Notes under the pieces: generated by a model
What the model saw: the letters and a program-made list of their open reading frames with translations, nothing else
What the model was told of the DNA's origin: nothing
Databases searched by the model: none
Translations under genes and position numbers: made by a program
NCBI GenBank assembly: GCA_913775095.1
Contig: CAJYIW010000013.1
Span: forward strand, 1 to 64,000
Origin: an uncultured Siphonobacter sp.
GTDB taxonomy: Bacteria; Bacteroidota; Bacteroidia; Cytophagales; Spirosomataceae
Length of the DNA stretch: 64,000 bases
Direction: 5' to 3'
Shown here: positions 25,684 to 34,405 of the stretch, piece by piece
How positions within the stretch are numbered: position 1 is the stretch's first letter
Layout: each line of letters opens with the position of its first letter

Positions 25684-25691
25684 TATTTTTG
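25684..25691 (+). promoter_or_regulatory. Possible mtgA promoter (-7 element)
   Basis: TATTTTTG matches TAnnTTTG exactly and lies 71 bases upstream of mtgA. No good TTTG is found at the correct upstream distance (nearest TTCA at 24 bases). Confidence 0.35.
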
Positions 25692-25762
25692 CTCTCCTTT
25701 CGTTCAGGACCGTTTTTAAAATTGGGCCGGAACGCAGGCCTTACCACTCATACTAGCTTGAT

Positions 25763-26473
25763 ATGCCCGCCCCCAAACCGACGAATACCTACCGCTCCTG
25801 GCCCCAACAGGTCCTTCGTTTTTTTGGTAAAGTTCTTTTCTACTTTCTCCTGTTATCCATTGGCGGAACGCTGGTGTTTCGCTTCGTTCCTATTCCGGTT
25901 ACCTGGACGATGATTGACCGGAAAATGGCCAACGGGGGTAGCCTGCATTACGACTGGACTTCCTATGATGAGATTTCTCCCGAAATGGCTCTGGCCGTGG
26001 TTGCCTCCGAAGATCAGCGTTTTCCTCAGCATTTTGGCTTTGATTTCGAGATGATGGGAAATGCCTTCAAGGGAAACCTGAAAGGCCGACGCATCAAGGG
26101 AGCCAGCACGATTAGCCAGCAGGTAGCCAAAAACGTCTTTCTCTGGCAGGGCCGCAGTTACTTCCGGAAAGTTCTGGAAGCCTGGTTTACATTACTCATT
26201 GAAGTAATCTGGGGAAAGCAGCGAATTCTGGAAGTGTATCTGAACGTGGCCGAAACAGGCCCCATGACTTTTGGGGTAGAAGCAGCCGCTCAGCGATTTT
26301 ACGGCAAAACGGCCGCTCAGCTTACCCGCACCGAAGCCGCTCGCATTGCAGCCGTCCTGCCCAGCCCCAATCGGTTTTCCATTACCAATCCTTCGGGTTA
26401 CGTACAGCGGCGAACGAATACCATCAGCCGCCAGATGCGGGCTTTGGGAGGAAAATCTTATCTGGTATTCTGA
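25763..26473 (+). CDS. mtgA: Monofunctional peptidoglycan transglycosylase
   Basis: 236 residues. An inner-membrane anchor (about 17-45) leads to a GT51 domain that polymerises lipid II into glycan strands in the periplasm. The catalytic Glu83 lies in ASEDQRFPQHFGFD; KGASTISQQVAKNVFLW and RILEVYLNVAETG with GVEAAAQRFYGK complete the family motifs. No transpeptidase domain follows, as expected for MtgA (about 220-240 residues). Its TGA ends at 26473 and the convergent maf stop begins at 26474, with no terminator between them. Confidence 0.95.
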   Translation: MPAPKPTNTYRSWPQQVLRFFGKVLFYFLLLSIGGTLVFRFVPIPVTWTMIDRKMANGGSLHYDWTSYDEISPEMALAVVASEDQRFPQHFGFDFEMMGNAFKGNLKGRRIKGASTISQQVAKNVFLWQGRSYFRKVLEAWFTLLIEVIWGKQRILEVYLNVAETGPMTFGVEAAAQRFYGKTAAQLTRTEAARIAAVLPSPNRFSITNPSGYVQRRTNTISRQMRALGGKSYLVF

Positions 26474-27052
26474 TTAACGAAGAATCTGGTCATTCAGAGC
26501 CTCGTAGACCCGGTGAATGGGTAAGCCCATAACGGTGAAGTAAGAACCTTCCAGCCGGTCTATGCCTACCATGCCGATGAAATCCTGCACTCCGTACGCT
26601 CCTGCTTTGTCAAAGGGCCGGCAGGCTTCGAGGTAATAATCGATTTCCCAATCCGTTAACTCCCGAAAGTGTACCCGGGCGGTATCCGCAAAAGTCAGGG
26701 TTTCTTCAGCACTCATCAGGCAAACGCCCGTCGTTACTTCATGCGTCTGGTTGGAAAGGAGCCGGAGCATTTTCCGGGCATCGGCCGCATCTGTAGGTTT
26801 ATTTAATATTTTTTCGTTGATTCGAACAACTGTATCTGCCGTCAGAACGAGGTTGTTTTCTAACACCGGTCTGAAGGCCTCGGCTTTTTTTCGGGCTAAA
26901 AAAACGGGCACCTCCTGGCTGGGCATGTCTTCGGGGAAATCTTCTTCGGTAGGTAATACCTGAACCTGAAAAGAGAACCCGGCATCTTTGAGAATCTGCT
27001 GACGGCGAGGAGAATTTGAACCTAGAATCAGGGGTTTGGAAAGTAACAGCAT
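26474..27052 (-). CDS. maf: Maf-family nucleoside triphosphate pyrophosphatase
   Basis: 192 residues. Family motifs: LGSNSPRRQQILKDAGF at the N-terminus (Ser-Arg-Arg phosphate loop), NLVLTADTVV with the catalytic Asp, NKPTDAADARKMLRLLS and PFDKAGAYGVQDF. Maf proteins hydrolyse (modified) nucleoside triphosphates such as dTTP/UTP, a house-cleaning role, and are linked to septum control in some bacteria. It is convergent with mtgA with zero spacing. Confidence 0.93.
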   Translation of the reverse strand: MLLLSKPLILGSNSPRRQQILKDAGFSFQVQVLPTEEDFPEDMPSQEVPVFLARKKAEAFRPVLENNLVLTADTVVRINEKILNKPTDAADARKMLRLLSNQTHEVTTGVCLMSAEETLTFADTARVHFRELTDWEIDYYLEACRPFDKAGAYGVQDFIGMVGIDRLEGSYFTVMGLPIHRVYEALNDQILR

Positions 27053-27168
27053 GAGGATCCAGAAATTTCATTAATCGGTTGACCGGTTCAGTAAAGACCC
27101 GTGGTTTTTACCGCAACCTAAAACAACCTTACCATCAGATCGGTTGATACGATCTAACTTTTTTTAAT

Positions 27169-27708
27169 ATGAGCGACACTACAAAAGTACCGGTTCAGGT
27201 TCGTCCCGGCACCAGGGAAGATGCAAAGATTGTAGCAAAACTTGCCGCCGAGACCCTAAGAGAAGCTTTCGCTTCCCACGAAAATACGACCGATACGGAA
27301 GCTTATATTACCCAGTATTTTCATAAATTAAGCCTGCAGTCTGAACTGGCTGATGCTAAAAATCATCCCTTCTGGATTGCCTTTGAGGGCGACGAGGCCA
27401 TCGCTTACGCCAAACTGAACCGGAAGAACGAAAAACCCCGTAACCTGAAAGGATACAAAGCCATAGAGTTACAGCGATTGTACGTGTACGAAAAAAATAA
27501 AGGGCAGGGCGTGGGCCGGCAATTACTGGAGCAGGCTCTGGAGCAGGCCCGTCAGGATAAATACCAGGCCGTTTTTGTAAGCGTCTGGGATAAAAATGAG
27601 GAGGCTCTGAGTTTCTACGAAAAAATGGGCTTCGAACGTTTTGGCTGGCACTATTTTCTTTTCGGATTTGGTCGGCAACGTGACTTTTGGATGGTTAAAT
27701 ATTTGTGA
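27169..27708 (+). CDS. GNAT-family N-acetyltransferase
   Basis: 179 residues with the GNAT fold: LQRLYVYEKNKGQGVGRQLL (motif A, acetyl-CoA pyrophosphate loop GQGVG), then AVFVSVWDKNEEALSFYEKMGF (motif B), and a C-terminal FLFGFGRQRDFWMVKYL strand typical of spermidine/ribosomal-type acetyltransferases. The acceptor is unknown. Its stop is only three bases from the TTG start of the following barrel-like protein, so the two genes are cotranscribed. Confidence 0.88.
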   Translation: MSDTTKVPVQVRPGTREDAKIVAKLAAETLREAFASHENTTDTEAYITQYFHKLSLQSELADAKNHPFWIAFEGDEAIAYAKLNRKNEKPRNLKGYKAIELQRLYVYEKNKGQGVGRQLLEQALEQARQDKYQAVFVSVWDKNEEALSFYEKMGFERFGWHYFLFGFGRQRDFWMVKYL

Positions 27709-27711
27709 CAG

Positions 27712-29604
27712 TTGATCGCTTTGGTACGTATCGTTTTGGGGCTGCTATTCCTGACCGGATGTGTGATATGCCCATATACGTGCCTGTCGCAGACGCCGTC
27801 GGATTCCACTAAGATCCTGACCCCGGCCCAGCGGGATAGCATTCGTTATACCAATCTTCGTAATACCATGCGAAAACGAAACTGGACCAGTGGCATTTAT
27901 GACATCCTTTTCCGATACCCTTACAATACCAACGCCCAGAGTCAGAGTGTCTCCAAAATTGAAGACAATCCCTTCAAACCACACGATCGAAAAATCATTC
28001 GCAGTATTTCCATCAAACGGCTGGAAGTATTCGGCCCAACGGTCTACGATACCACTCGCGTAGCCAAAGGCTGGATTGAAAAGCTGGGCAACCGCCTTCA
28101 CCACGATACCCGGGAAAGCACCATTGCCAAATCCCTGCTTTTCTTCAAAGTAGGCGATGAAGTGAACCCTGATGTGTTGAAAGACAACGAACGCATCATG
28201 CGGCAAACGCCGATCTTTCACGATGCCCGGATTTTTTTAGTCCCGGTGCCGGGTAATCGCAAGCTGGTAGACGTGCTGGTCATCACGCAGGACGTCTGGT
28301 CGCTGATTCCGGACGGCAGTGCGGGCGGCCTCAATAACTTTAGCTTTGCCCTGGAACAGAAAAACGTACAGGGCATGGCCCATGCCTGGAAAACAGGCAT
28401 TAGCTATAACGCCACCGCTCCTTATCAGCCCTTCGAATTTTTTTCCAGATATACCCTGCCCTACATTGGCCGATCTCTGACCACTACGCAGTTTTACGCC
28501 GAGGATTTCCGGGATCGCAAACAGTTTGGCGGTCGAATTCAGAAAGACTTCATTCGACCGGAGATTCAGTACGCCGGAGCTTTCGAGGCCACTTATCTGG
28601 TTGAAAATAAATACGTTTTTATTGATCCTAACTCCGATACCACCGTCCGCTCCACTCTCCGATACTGGTATCAGGATGCCTGGCTGGGACGAGCCTTCCG
28701 TCTGGGTTTTCGGGACCGTAAACTGGATCGCCGGTCGCGTCTGATTGTTGCCTTGCGAACGAGCGGCTATAGTTACCGCAACCGGGATAACCTGCCCGAA
28801 GAAGCCGCTCCTTTGTTTCCCACTTCCCGACAGTACCTGGGCAGTATTGGGTATTCCAACCGGAATTACCAGCGGGACGTATTGATCTACGGATTCGGGC
28901 GAACCGAGGACGTTCCCATTGGCTTCTTAGCTTCCTGGACCTGGGGAAAAGAAAAGTCAGACCTGGGCCTGCGAACCTATTCAGCTCTGCGAATGGCTCA
29001 CGGCACGTACATTAATGATAAAAAAGGCGGCTACATCTATGCATTGGGTTCAGTGGGCGGCTATCTGGAACACGGCAATACTCAGCAGGGTACTTTTCAC
29101 ATTGAAGGAAATTACTTCAGTCCGCTGATGGCCGTCAAGCGATCCCATTTCCGGCACTTTGTCACGGTGAAGTACACCGGAGGAATTAACCGCTTTGCCT
29201 ACGAATACCTTACGCTGAATAATGAAGAAGGCCTGCGGGGCATTCGAAGTAATTTTTTACGGGGGGACAAACGGCTGGTCATTAACCTACAGACGGTCTT
29301 TTTTTCACCTTTGCAAATTCTGGGTTTTCGGACCGCCGTGTATACCTACGCAGACCTGGGTTTTCTTTCCTTCTCGAATAAAAAACTCTTTGAGCGAATG
29401 TATCAGGGATATGGTGTGGGCATTCGGTTCAGGAACGAAAATCTCAACTTTAACACCTTCCAGATTCGGCTGGGCTACTACCCTAACATTCCCGGTAATA
29501 CCATGCCCTTGCGTACCCAGGGCAGTGGCGAAGCCACGTTACGCATGCCCGACTTTAGAATCGAAGCTCCGGACCGAACCGACTATTTTCGAACGGCCCG
29601 GTAG
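27712..29604 (+). CDS. Omp85/BamA-like outer-membrane barrel protein
   Basis: 630 residues. There is no usable ATG near the 5' end; the TTG at 27712 (or a second TTG at 27721) starts a signal peptide MIALVRIVLGLLFLTG...TCLSQ. Residues about 95-190 look like one or two POTRA-type domains (IRSISIKRLEVFGPTVYDTTR, VGDEVNPDVLKDNERIMRQTPIFHDARIFLVPV, VDVLVITQDVW), followed by a large amphipathic barrel (about 210-610). The POTRA-then-barrel order with a LRGIRSNFLRGDKRLVINLQ element late in the barrel is Omp85-like (ShlB/BamA relatives). It may insert or export proteins or lipids; partner genes are not evident. Coupled to the GNAT gene upstream. Confidence 0.72.
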   Translation: MIALVRIVLGLLFLTGCVICPYTCLSQTPSDSTKILTPAQRDSIRYTNLRNTMRKRNWTSGIYDILFRYPYNTNAQSQSVSKIEDNPFKPHDRKIIRSISIKRLEVFGPTVYDTTRVAKGWIEKLGNRLHHDTRESTIAKSLLFFKVGDEVNPDVLKDNERIMRQTPIFHDARIFLVPVPGNRKLVDVLVITQDVWSLIPDGSAGGLNNFSFALEQKNVQGMAHAWKTGISYNATAPYQPFEFFSRYTLPYIGRSLTTTQFYAEDFRDRKQFGGRIQKDFIRPEIQYAGAFEATYLVENKYVFIDPNSDTTVRSTLRYWYQDAWLGRAFRLGFRDRKLDRRSRLIVALRTSGYSYRNRDNLPEEAAPLFPTSRQYLGSIGYSNRNYQRDVLIYGFGRTEDVPIGFLASWTWGKEKSDLGLRTYSALRMAHGTYINDKKGGYIYALGSVGGYLEHGNTQQGTFHIEGNYFSPLMAVKRSHFRHFVTVKYTGGINRFAYEYLTLNNEEGLRGIRSNFLRGDKRLVINLQTVFFSPLQILGFRTAVYTYADLGFLSFSNKKLFERMYQGYGVGIRFRNENLNFNTFQIRLGYYPNIPGNTMPLRTQGSGEATLRMPDFRIEAPDRTDYFRTAR

Positions 29605-29682
29605 TTTGAGATCAGGGCTGAAGTTTGATTGTAGTTTGATGGGGTTTGATCAGGCTTTGAACGGACTGTAGCCTGAAACAAA

Positions 29683-29715
29683 AACTTCCCGAAAGCTTTA
29701 AGCTTCCGGGAAGTT
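29683..29715 (+). terminator. Palindromic terminator after the Omp85-like gene
   Basis: aacttcccgaaagct / agcttccgggaagtt pairs with one mismatch. The outer 13 bases (aacttcccgaaag) recur in the palindrome at 54647-54680. Confidence 0.7.
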
Positions 29716-29773
29716 AAATCCAGCGTAACGATCAGATGATCCTACCTAATAGCTTCAGTCTGTATCTAATCAC

Positions 29774-29830
29774 TTTCAAACGATATCTAACTTTTCAAAC
29801 GATATCTAACTACAATCAAACTAATCTAAC
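29774..29830. repeat. Short tandem repeat, period 19
   Basis: tttcaaacgatatctaac occurs at 29774-29791 and 29793-29810, followed by a degenerate copy caatcaaactaatctaac (29813-29830). Upstream at 29607-29650 the inverse motif agtttgat occurs three times. The 248-base gap between the barrel protein and the TraB-like gene is made mostly of this sequence and the terminator. Confidence 0.7.
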
Positions 29831-29852
29831 ACCTACTCAAACTTCCCTCAGA

Positions 29853-30701
29853 CTACTTCAAAGCTTTAACCGTATATCCTTCCTTTTTCAGTAACGCCAA
29901 TACGCCCTTATCCCCTCCCAAATGCCCGGCACCGACGGCAAAAAAGCTGGGCTTTTCCTGAATGGCCTTCGTAATAATCGGAATCCAGTTGGCATTACGG
30001 GTCCAGAGCAGGTCTTGTACCTGATCTTTAAATTGCTCGTCTTTTAGCGTAGACAGGTATAAAGCTTCAATATCCTGACTTTTATAAAGGGCCAGTGATT
30101 CTTCAAACTCTTTTTTCGACTTCTGGAAATTCTTCACGTATTCCACCAGCTGTTCTGCTGATTTCTTTTCTCCGGGTTTGGCAATGATTGAAAACTGGTA
30201 ATCTACCGTTTCCAGACCCAGAACAGGCTTTTTAGCGGCTGTTGCCTGCTCAGCGAATACTAGTTCCGGTGAGCCAGGCGTGCAGCCCAGCATCTTCGGA
30301 TATACCATCGTCATCAGGACAAAGGGCTTCACTTTTTGCATGGATTCCAGGTTCAGCTTCAGCGAATCTTTGAAAAAGCTTTTCACGTATTCGTAATCGG
30401 CTTCGGGCATCAGGTCTTTCAATACCTGATCTTTCATGTACATTTTACCCATCATGGCCGAGATTTCCTTCGGATCATCCATGTCCAGTTCGAGGTATAC
30501 CTGATCGGCTGCTTTTACTTTTTCCAGGGTAACCGGACTCAGGTTTAGGTCTTGCTGACACAGCAGGTGAAAGGTTCCGTAAAGGTAAGAAGGCTGCGTA
30601 AGGCCCTTACCGGAAATTTCATACAATAAGGACTTGTCACCGGATTGACCAAAACTCCGAAAAGAACAAATCAGGCAAATAAGGAGGAAGCAGTTTTTCA
30701 T
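29853..30701 (-). CDS. TraB/GumN (TIKI-type) family protein
   Basis: 282 residues with a signal peptide (LLICLICSFRSFGQ). The family motifs are present: a conserved LYGTFHLL segment with GxxH-type histidine (His45), VYLELDM with acidic residue, RNANWIPIITKAIQEKPSFFAVGAGHLGGDKGVL with the second His-Gly motif near the C-terminus. The eukaryotic TIKI relatives are metallo-peptidases; bacterial members are uncharacterised and probably periplasmic or outer-surface hydrolases. It lies downstream of the S9 peptidase on the same strand, 79 bases apart with an inverted repeat between. Confidence 0.85.
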   Translation of the reverse strand: MKNCFLLICLICSFRSFGQSGDKSLLYEISGKGLTQPSYLYGTFHLLCQQDLNLSPVTLEKVKAADQVYLELDMDDPKEISAMMGKMYMKDQVLKDLMPEADYEYVKSFFKDSLKLNLESMQKVKPFVLMTMVYPKMLGCTPGSPELVFAEQATAAKKPVLGLETVDYQFSIIAKPGEKKSAEQLVEYVKNFQKSKKEFEESLALYKSQDIEALYLSTLKDEQFKDQVQDLLWTRNANWIPIITKAIQEKPSFFAVGAGHLGGDKGVLALLKKEGYTVKALK

Positions 30702-30720
30702 GAGGTGTTGGGGGTTTGGT

Positions 30721-30759
30721 GTTTAGGGTTGAAGTTACAGCGAACTCAAAACCCTAAAC
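30721..30759. repeat. Inverted repeat between the S9 peptidase and TraB-like genes
   Basis: gtttagggtt (30721-30730) and aaccctaaac (30750-30759) pair perfectly with a 19-base loop. No T run follows on the minus strand, so it is not a standard terminator; it may stabilise or process the shared transcript. Confidence 0.5.
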
Positions 30760-30780
30760 GCAGAACGCTAAACCAATTAG

Positions 30781-32925
30781 TTACAATCCCATTCGATTCA
30801 TAATGAAAGCGTACTGAAAGGCCACTTCTTCGAGATAATCAAAACGTCCGGTGGCTCCGCCGTGGCCGGAGCCCATATTGGTTTTCAGTAAGGTGATGTT
30901 ATCGTCCGTTTTTAGTGTTCGTAATTTAGCTACAAACTTCGCAGGTTCGTGAAAACCCACCTGCGAATCGTTCAGTCCGCCCGTCGCCAGAATGTTAGGA
31001 TACTTTTGAGCCATCAGGTTATCATAAGGCGAATACTGCCGGATATACTCGTAATCGGCTTTTACATTGGGATTGCCCCATTGCTCGTATTCCTGCGTGG
31101 TCAGGGGCAGACTGGTATCCAGCATGGTATTAATGACATCCATAAACGGCACTTCAGCCAGTACCACCTGAAATAGTTCAGGCCGCAGATTCACCACCGC
31201 TCCCATTAACAAACCACCGGCACTGCCGCCCTGAATGGCAAAGCGATCGGGAGATGTATATTTTTCCTGAATCAGGTATTCGGCACAGGCGATGAAATCA
31301 GTGAAGGAGTTCATTTTCTTTTGCAGCTTGCCGTCTTCGTACCACTGCTCGCCCAAATCGCTGCCACCCCGAATCTGGGCAATGACGTAGACAAACCCCC
31401 GGTTCACCAGACTAAAGACGTCACTATCAAAATACGCATCTGATGAAGCCCCGTAAGAGCCGTAACCCGTCATCAGAGCCGGGTTCTTCCCGTCGAGTTC
31501 GATGCCTTTTTTATAGACCACAGCCATCGGAATTTTTACGCCGTCTTTGGCAGTCGCCCACAGGCGTTTGACTTCATAAGCGTCCGCATCGAATCCGCCG
31601 GGAACTTCTTTTTCCTTAAGCTTGGTACTTGCTCCACTTTCCATGTCATATTCAAAAATACTCATGGGACGGTTCAGCGAAGTATATCCGTAACGGAACT
31701 TCGTGGAGGTAAAGTCCGGTAAGCCGGACGCATACGCCGAATACACGGGCTCGGGGAAGCTGATCGCCTTCGTAGCTCCCGTGGCCAGCTCACGCACCCG
31801 CATTTCCAGCAAGCCCTTGTTACGTACTTCAATCACCAGATACTCCTCGTACACATCGGTATCCTCAATCTTTACGTCCGGATCGTGCGGAACAATTTCC
31901 TTCCAGCGTTGACGATCCTGATACCCCGTTCGGGGTAACTCGTAGATTTTCTGATTGAAATTCTGCTTGTCCTTATACGTCAGATAAAAATGATCCGGGT
32001 GAATATCCAGGCCATACATGACGTCCTGCTGCCGGGGTAAAAACACTTCAAAAGTTCCGTTCGGTGTAGAGGCAGGTAATAATTGAACCTCCGAAGTCGT
32101 GAAGCTTGAGGAATAAAGAATAATGAACTCTTTGGACTTTGAACGACTGATACTCAGGGTGAACAAAGGATTTTTTTCTTCATAAAGCAGCACATCCTGC
32201 GTTTTCGAACCCAGCGTATGCCGATACAGTCGATAAGGCCGCAGGGCTTCGTCATACGTGATGTAATAGAGGGTCTGGTTATCCGTTCCCCAGACAAATC
32301 CACTGATATCTTCGATGGAATCCGGTAAGATCTGACCGGAAGACAGGTCTTTTACGTTCAGGGTAAACTCCGCGTACGAACCCGTCGTATTACTCTGGTA
32401 GGCCAGCAAATTCTGATTTTCACTCACCTGCATACCCGCCAGAATAAAGGCTTCATGCCCTTCGGCGAGCTGGTTACCGTCCAGAATCACTTCTTCCGGA
32501 GCCAATAAACTTCCTTTTTTACGACACTGGATGCCGTACTGCTTGCCCGTTTCCGTACGGGAATAATAATAATAGCCATTCGAAAAGACCGGAACGGACT
32601 GATCTTCTTCTTTAATCCGGCTTCTTAATTCTTGGTACAGTTCTTCCTGAAAAGGCTTCGTAGCGGCCATGACTGCCTCAGCATAGGCATTCTCCGCTTT
32701 CAGATACTGAAGCACTTCCGGATTTTTCCGGTCTTTCAGCCAGAAGAAATCATCCACACGGGTATAGCCGTGTTCGGTAAAGGTTTCGGACTTTTGGAGG
32801 GCCAGTGGCGGTTTAGGGAATTCGCTTTGAGTAGGCACGTTACTTAATTCTTTGGTTGAGTGAGCAGAGCAGGAACAATATCCTGCCATTCCTGCTAAAT
32901 AAGTAAGGGAGCGGAAAAGTTTCAT
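30781..32925 (-). CDS. S9-family prolyl oligopeptidase / oligopeptidase B-like lipoprotein
   Basis: 714 residues. A signal sequence with possible lipobox Cys (AGYCSC, Cys17 or 19) indicates export. An N-terminal beta-propeller (about 65-420) is followed by the alpha/beta-hydrolase peptidase domain. The catalytic triad is intact: Ser568 in QGGSAGG, Asp653 in GGLNDSQVGFHEP, His688 in GSGHGG. The RVDDFFWLKDRKNPEVLQYLKAENAY segment near residue 55 is typical of oligopeptidase B, which cleaves after basic residues. It degrades peptides in the periplasm or on the cell surface. Confidence 0.92.
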   Translation of the reverse strand: MKLFRSLTYLAGMAGYCSCSAHSTKELSNVPTQSEFPKPPLALQKSETFTEHGYTRVDDFFWLKDRKNPEVLQYLKAENAYAEAVMAATKPFQEELYQELRSRIKEEDQSVPVFSNGYYYYSRTETGKQYGIQCRKKGSLLAPEEVILDGNQLAEGHEAFILAGMQVSENQNLLAYQSNTTGSYAEFTLNVKDLSSGQILPDSIEDISGFVWGTDNQTLYYITYDEALRPYRLYRHTLGSKTQDVLLYEEKNPLFTLSISRSKSKEFIILYSSSFTTSEVQLLPASTPNGTFEVFLPRQQDVMYGLDIHPDHFYLTYKDKQNFNQKIYELPRTGYQDRQRWKEIVPHDPDVKIEDTDVYEEYLVIEVRNKGLLEMRVRELATGATKAISFPEPVYSAYASGLPDFTSTKFRYGYTSLNRPMSIFEYDMESGASTKLKEKEVPGGFDADAYEVKRLWATAKDGVKIPMAVVYKKGIELDGKNPALMTGYGSYGASSDAYFDSDVFSLVNRGFVYVIAQIRGGSDLGEQWYEDGKLQKKMNSFTDFIACAEYLIQEKYTSPDRFAIQGGSAGGLLMGAVVNLRPELFQVVLAEVPFMDVINTMLDTSLPLTTQEYEQWGNPNVKADYEYIRQYSPYDNLMAQKYPNILATGGLNDSQVGFHEPAKFVAKLRTLKTDDNITLLKTNMGSGHGGATGRFDYLEEVAFQYAFIMNRMGL

Positions 32926-33131
32926 ACGATCTTCAATCCTAAACTCTAACTCCCGCTAATTAAGAATAGTTAGTTTCCTAATCAATCGTACCGCAGGCCT
33001 TAGTATTCAAGCAATGACTCCATACCTATTGCATTACCTTATACAACATACCGTGAAACTATATACTAGTGCCACTTATTAATAATTAATTAATATATGT
33101 TATTTTTAAGGCACTATTAAATAAGAAACCT

Positions 33132-34334
33132 ATGGTCTTTCTAAGTTTAGCCTTTCCTATAGTTTCAGTCTTTTTACTGGCATTACTTACCATTTGGATA
33201 CTAGATAAAGTATATCTTAAGGTTTCTATTCCTCCGGGTCGGTATCTAAGTATAGATGGATTAAGAGGTTACCTGGCTCTGTCAGTTTTCATACATCATT
33301 CATACATTTGGTTCTTCTATATCAAAACAAATACCTGGAAAACTGCTCCATCTCTCTTCTATGGTCACCTTGGAGATATTCCTGTAGCTTTGTTTTTCAT
33401 GATCACAAGCTTTCTTTTCGTAACTAAACTAATCGAAAGCAAAAACAATCCAATAGACTGGGTTAAACTCTACATTGGCCGACTGTGCCGGCTCACTCCG
33501 CTATTAATCTTTGTCGTATTAGGAATGGTCACTGTCATTTTGATCAGGCAGCAAGGAATTTTATACGAATCTATTCCAGTATTGGTAGTAAGAATGTTTA
33601 AATGGCAAAGTTTCAATCTATTTGGTATGCCGTTAATTAATGATTTTAAGGAAACTAGCATTATCGTTTCGCTTGTAACCTGGACGTTAAGGTATGAATG
33701 GTTCTTCTATCTACTATTACCTATCTTTTCATTTTTTATTACCAAAAGATTTGCATTACTTCCTGTTTTGTTTAGTTTAACCTGGTTAGTATTATTAGCC
33801 TATTATTTTAAAATAGGATACGTAACTATTGATTCTTTCAGTACTTTTTCTGGTGGAATACTTGCTGCTTTCATCAATAAAAACAAAGAAATAAAAAAAA
33901 TATTTACCAATAATCTAGCTTACTTTTTAGCAGCAGTTGCTTTAGCTTCTACCTTCTTTTTTAAAGAGATCTATAGTAACTGGATTGCCATAGCCTTACT
34001 AACGTTTACTTTCGTTACTATCATTTGCGGAAATAGCTTCTGGGGTTTACTTCATTTAAGGGTTTCTATTTTATTGGGAGAAATAACTTACAGCATTTAT
34101 TTATTACATGGGATTTTCCTATACGTACTCTTTTATTTTGTAATAAAAATCGATAAATCTTATGACATAAATCAGTATTGGTCAATAATTATAATGATAA
34201 GCCCATTGCTAATTTTACTGACCACTTTAACTTACAGATACGTAGAAATTCCAGGTCTTAGATATGGCCGGCATATAAATTCAATGTTTGAAAAAAAAGT
34301 AAAAAACCGATTCTTTGCAAAAGAGCTATCTTAA
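33132..34334 (+). CDS. Acyltransferase family 3 (OafA/YrhL-type) membrane protein, AT-rich
   Basis: 400 residues, about 10 membrane helices, and the acyltransferase-3 signature: LSIDGLRGYLALSVFIHHSYIW with the putative catalytic His of the IHHSY motif, then IGRLCRLTPLL and FFMITSFLFVTKLI. Members transfer acetyl or other acyl groups to surface sugars. The gene is visibly AT-rich compared with both neighbours, with many poly-A/T runs, so it was probably acquired. It has no glycan gene neighbours; the next gene is an AI-2E-family transporter. Confidence 0.87.
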   Translation: MVFLSLAFPIVSVFLLALLTIWILDKVYLKVSIPPGRYLSIDGLRGYLALSVFIHHSYIWFFYIKTNTWKTAPSLFYGHLGDIPVALFFMITSFLFVTKLIESKNNPIDWVKLYIGRLCRLTPLLIFVVLGMVTVILIRQQGILYESIPVLVVRMFKWQSFNLFGMPLINDFKETSIIVSLVTWTLRYEWFFYLLLPIFSFFITKRFALLPVLFSLTWLVLLAYYFKIGYVTIDSFSTFSGGILAAFINKNKEIKKIFTNNLAYFLAAVALASTFFFKEIYSNWIAIALLTFTFVTIICGNSFWGLLHLRVSILLGEITYSIYLLHGIFLYVLFYFVIKIDKSYDINQYWSIIIMISPLLILLTTLTYRYVEIPGLRYGRHINSMFEKKVKNRFFAKELS

Positions 34335-34405
34335 AACAAATTAATTTAAAGCAATAACTAAACATTTTTACCTGGTTTGGGTATCTACATTATAAATAGA
34401 TCCCC

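Noticed and set aside
25605-25913. 102-codon frame overlapping the start of mtgA
   Set aside because: Different frame of mtgA and hemW tail; mtgA is clearly coding in its own frame.
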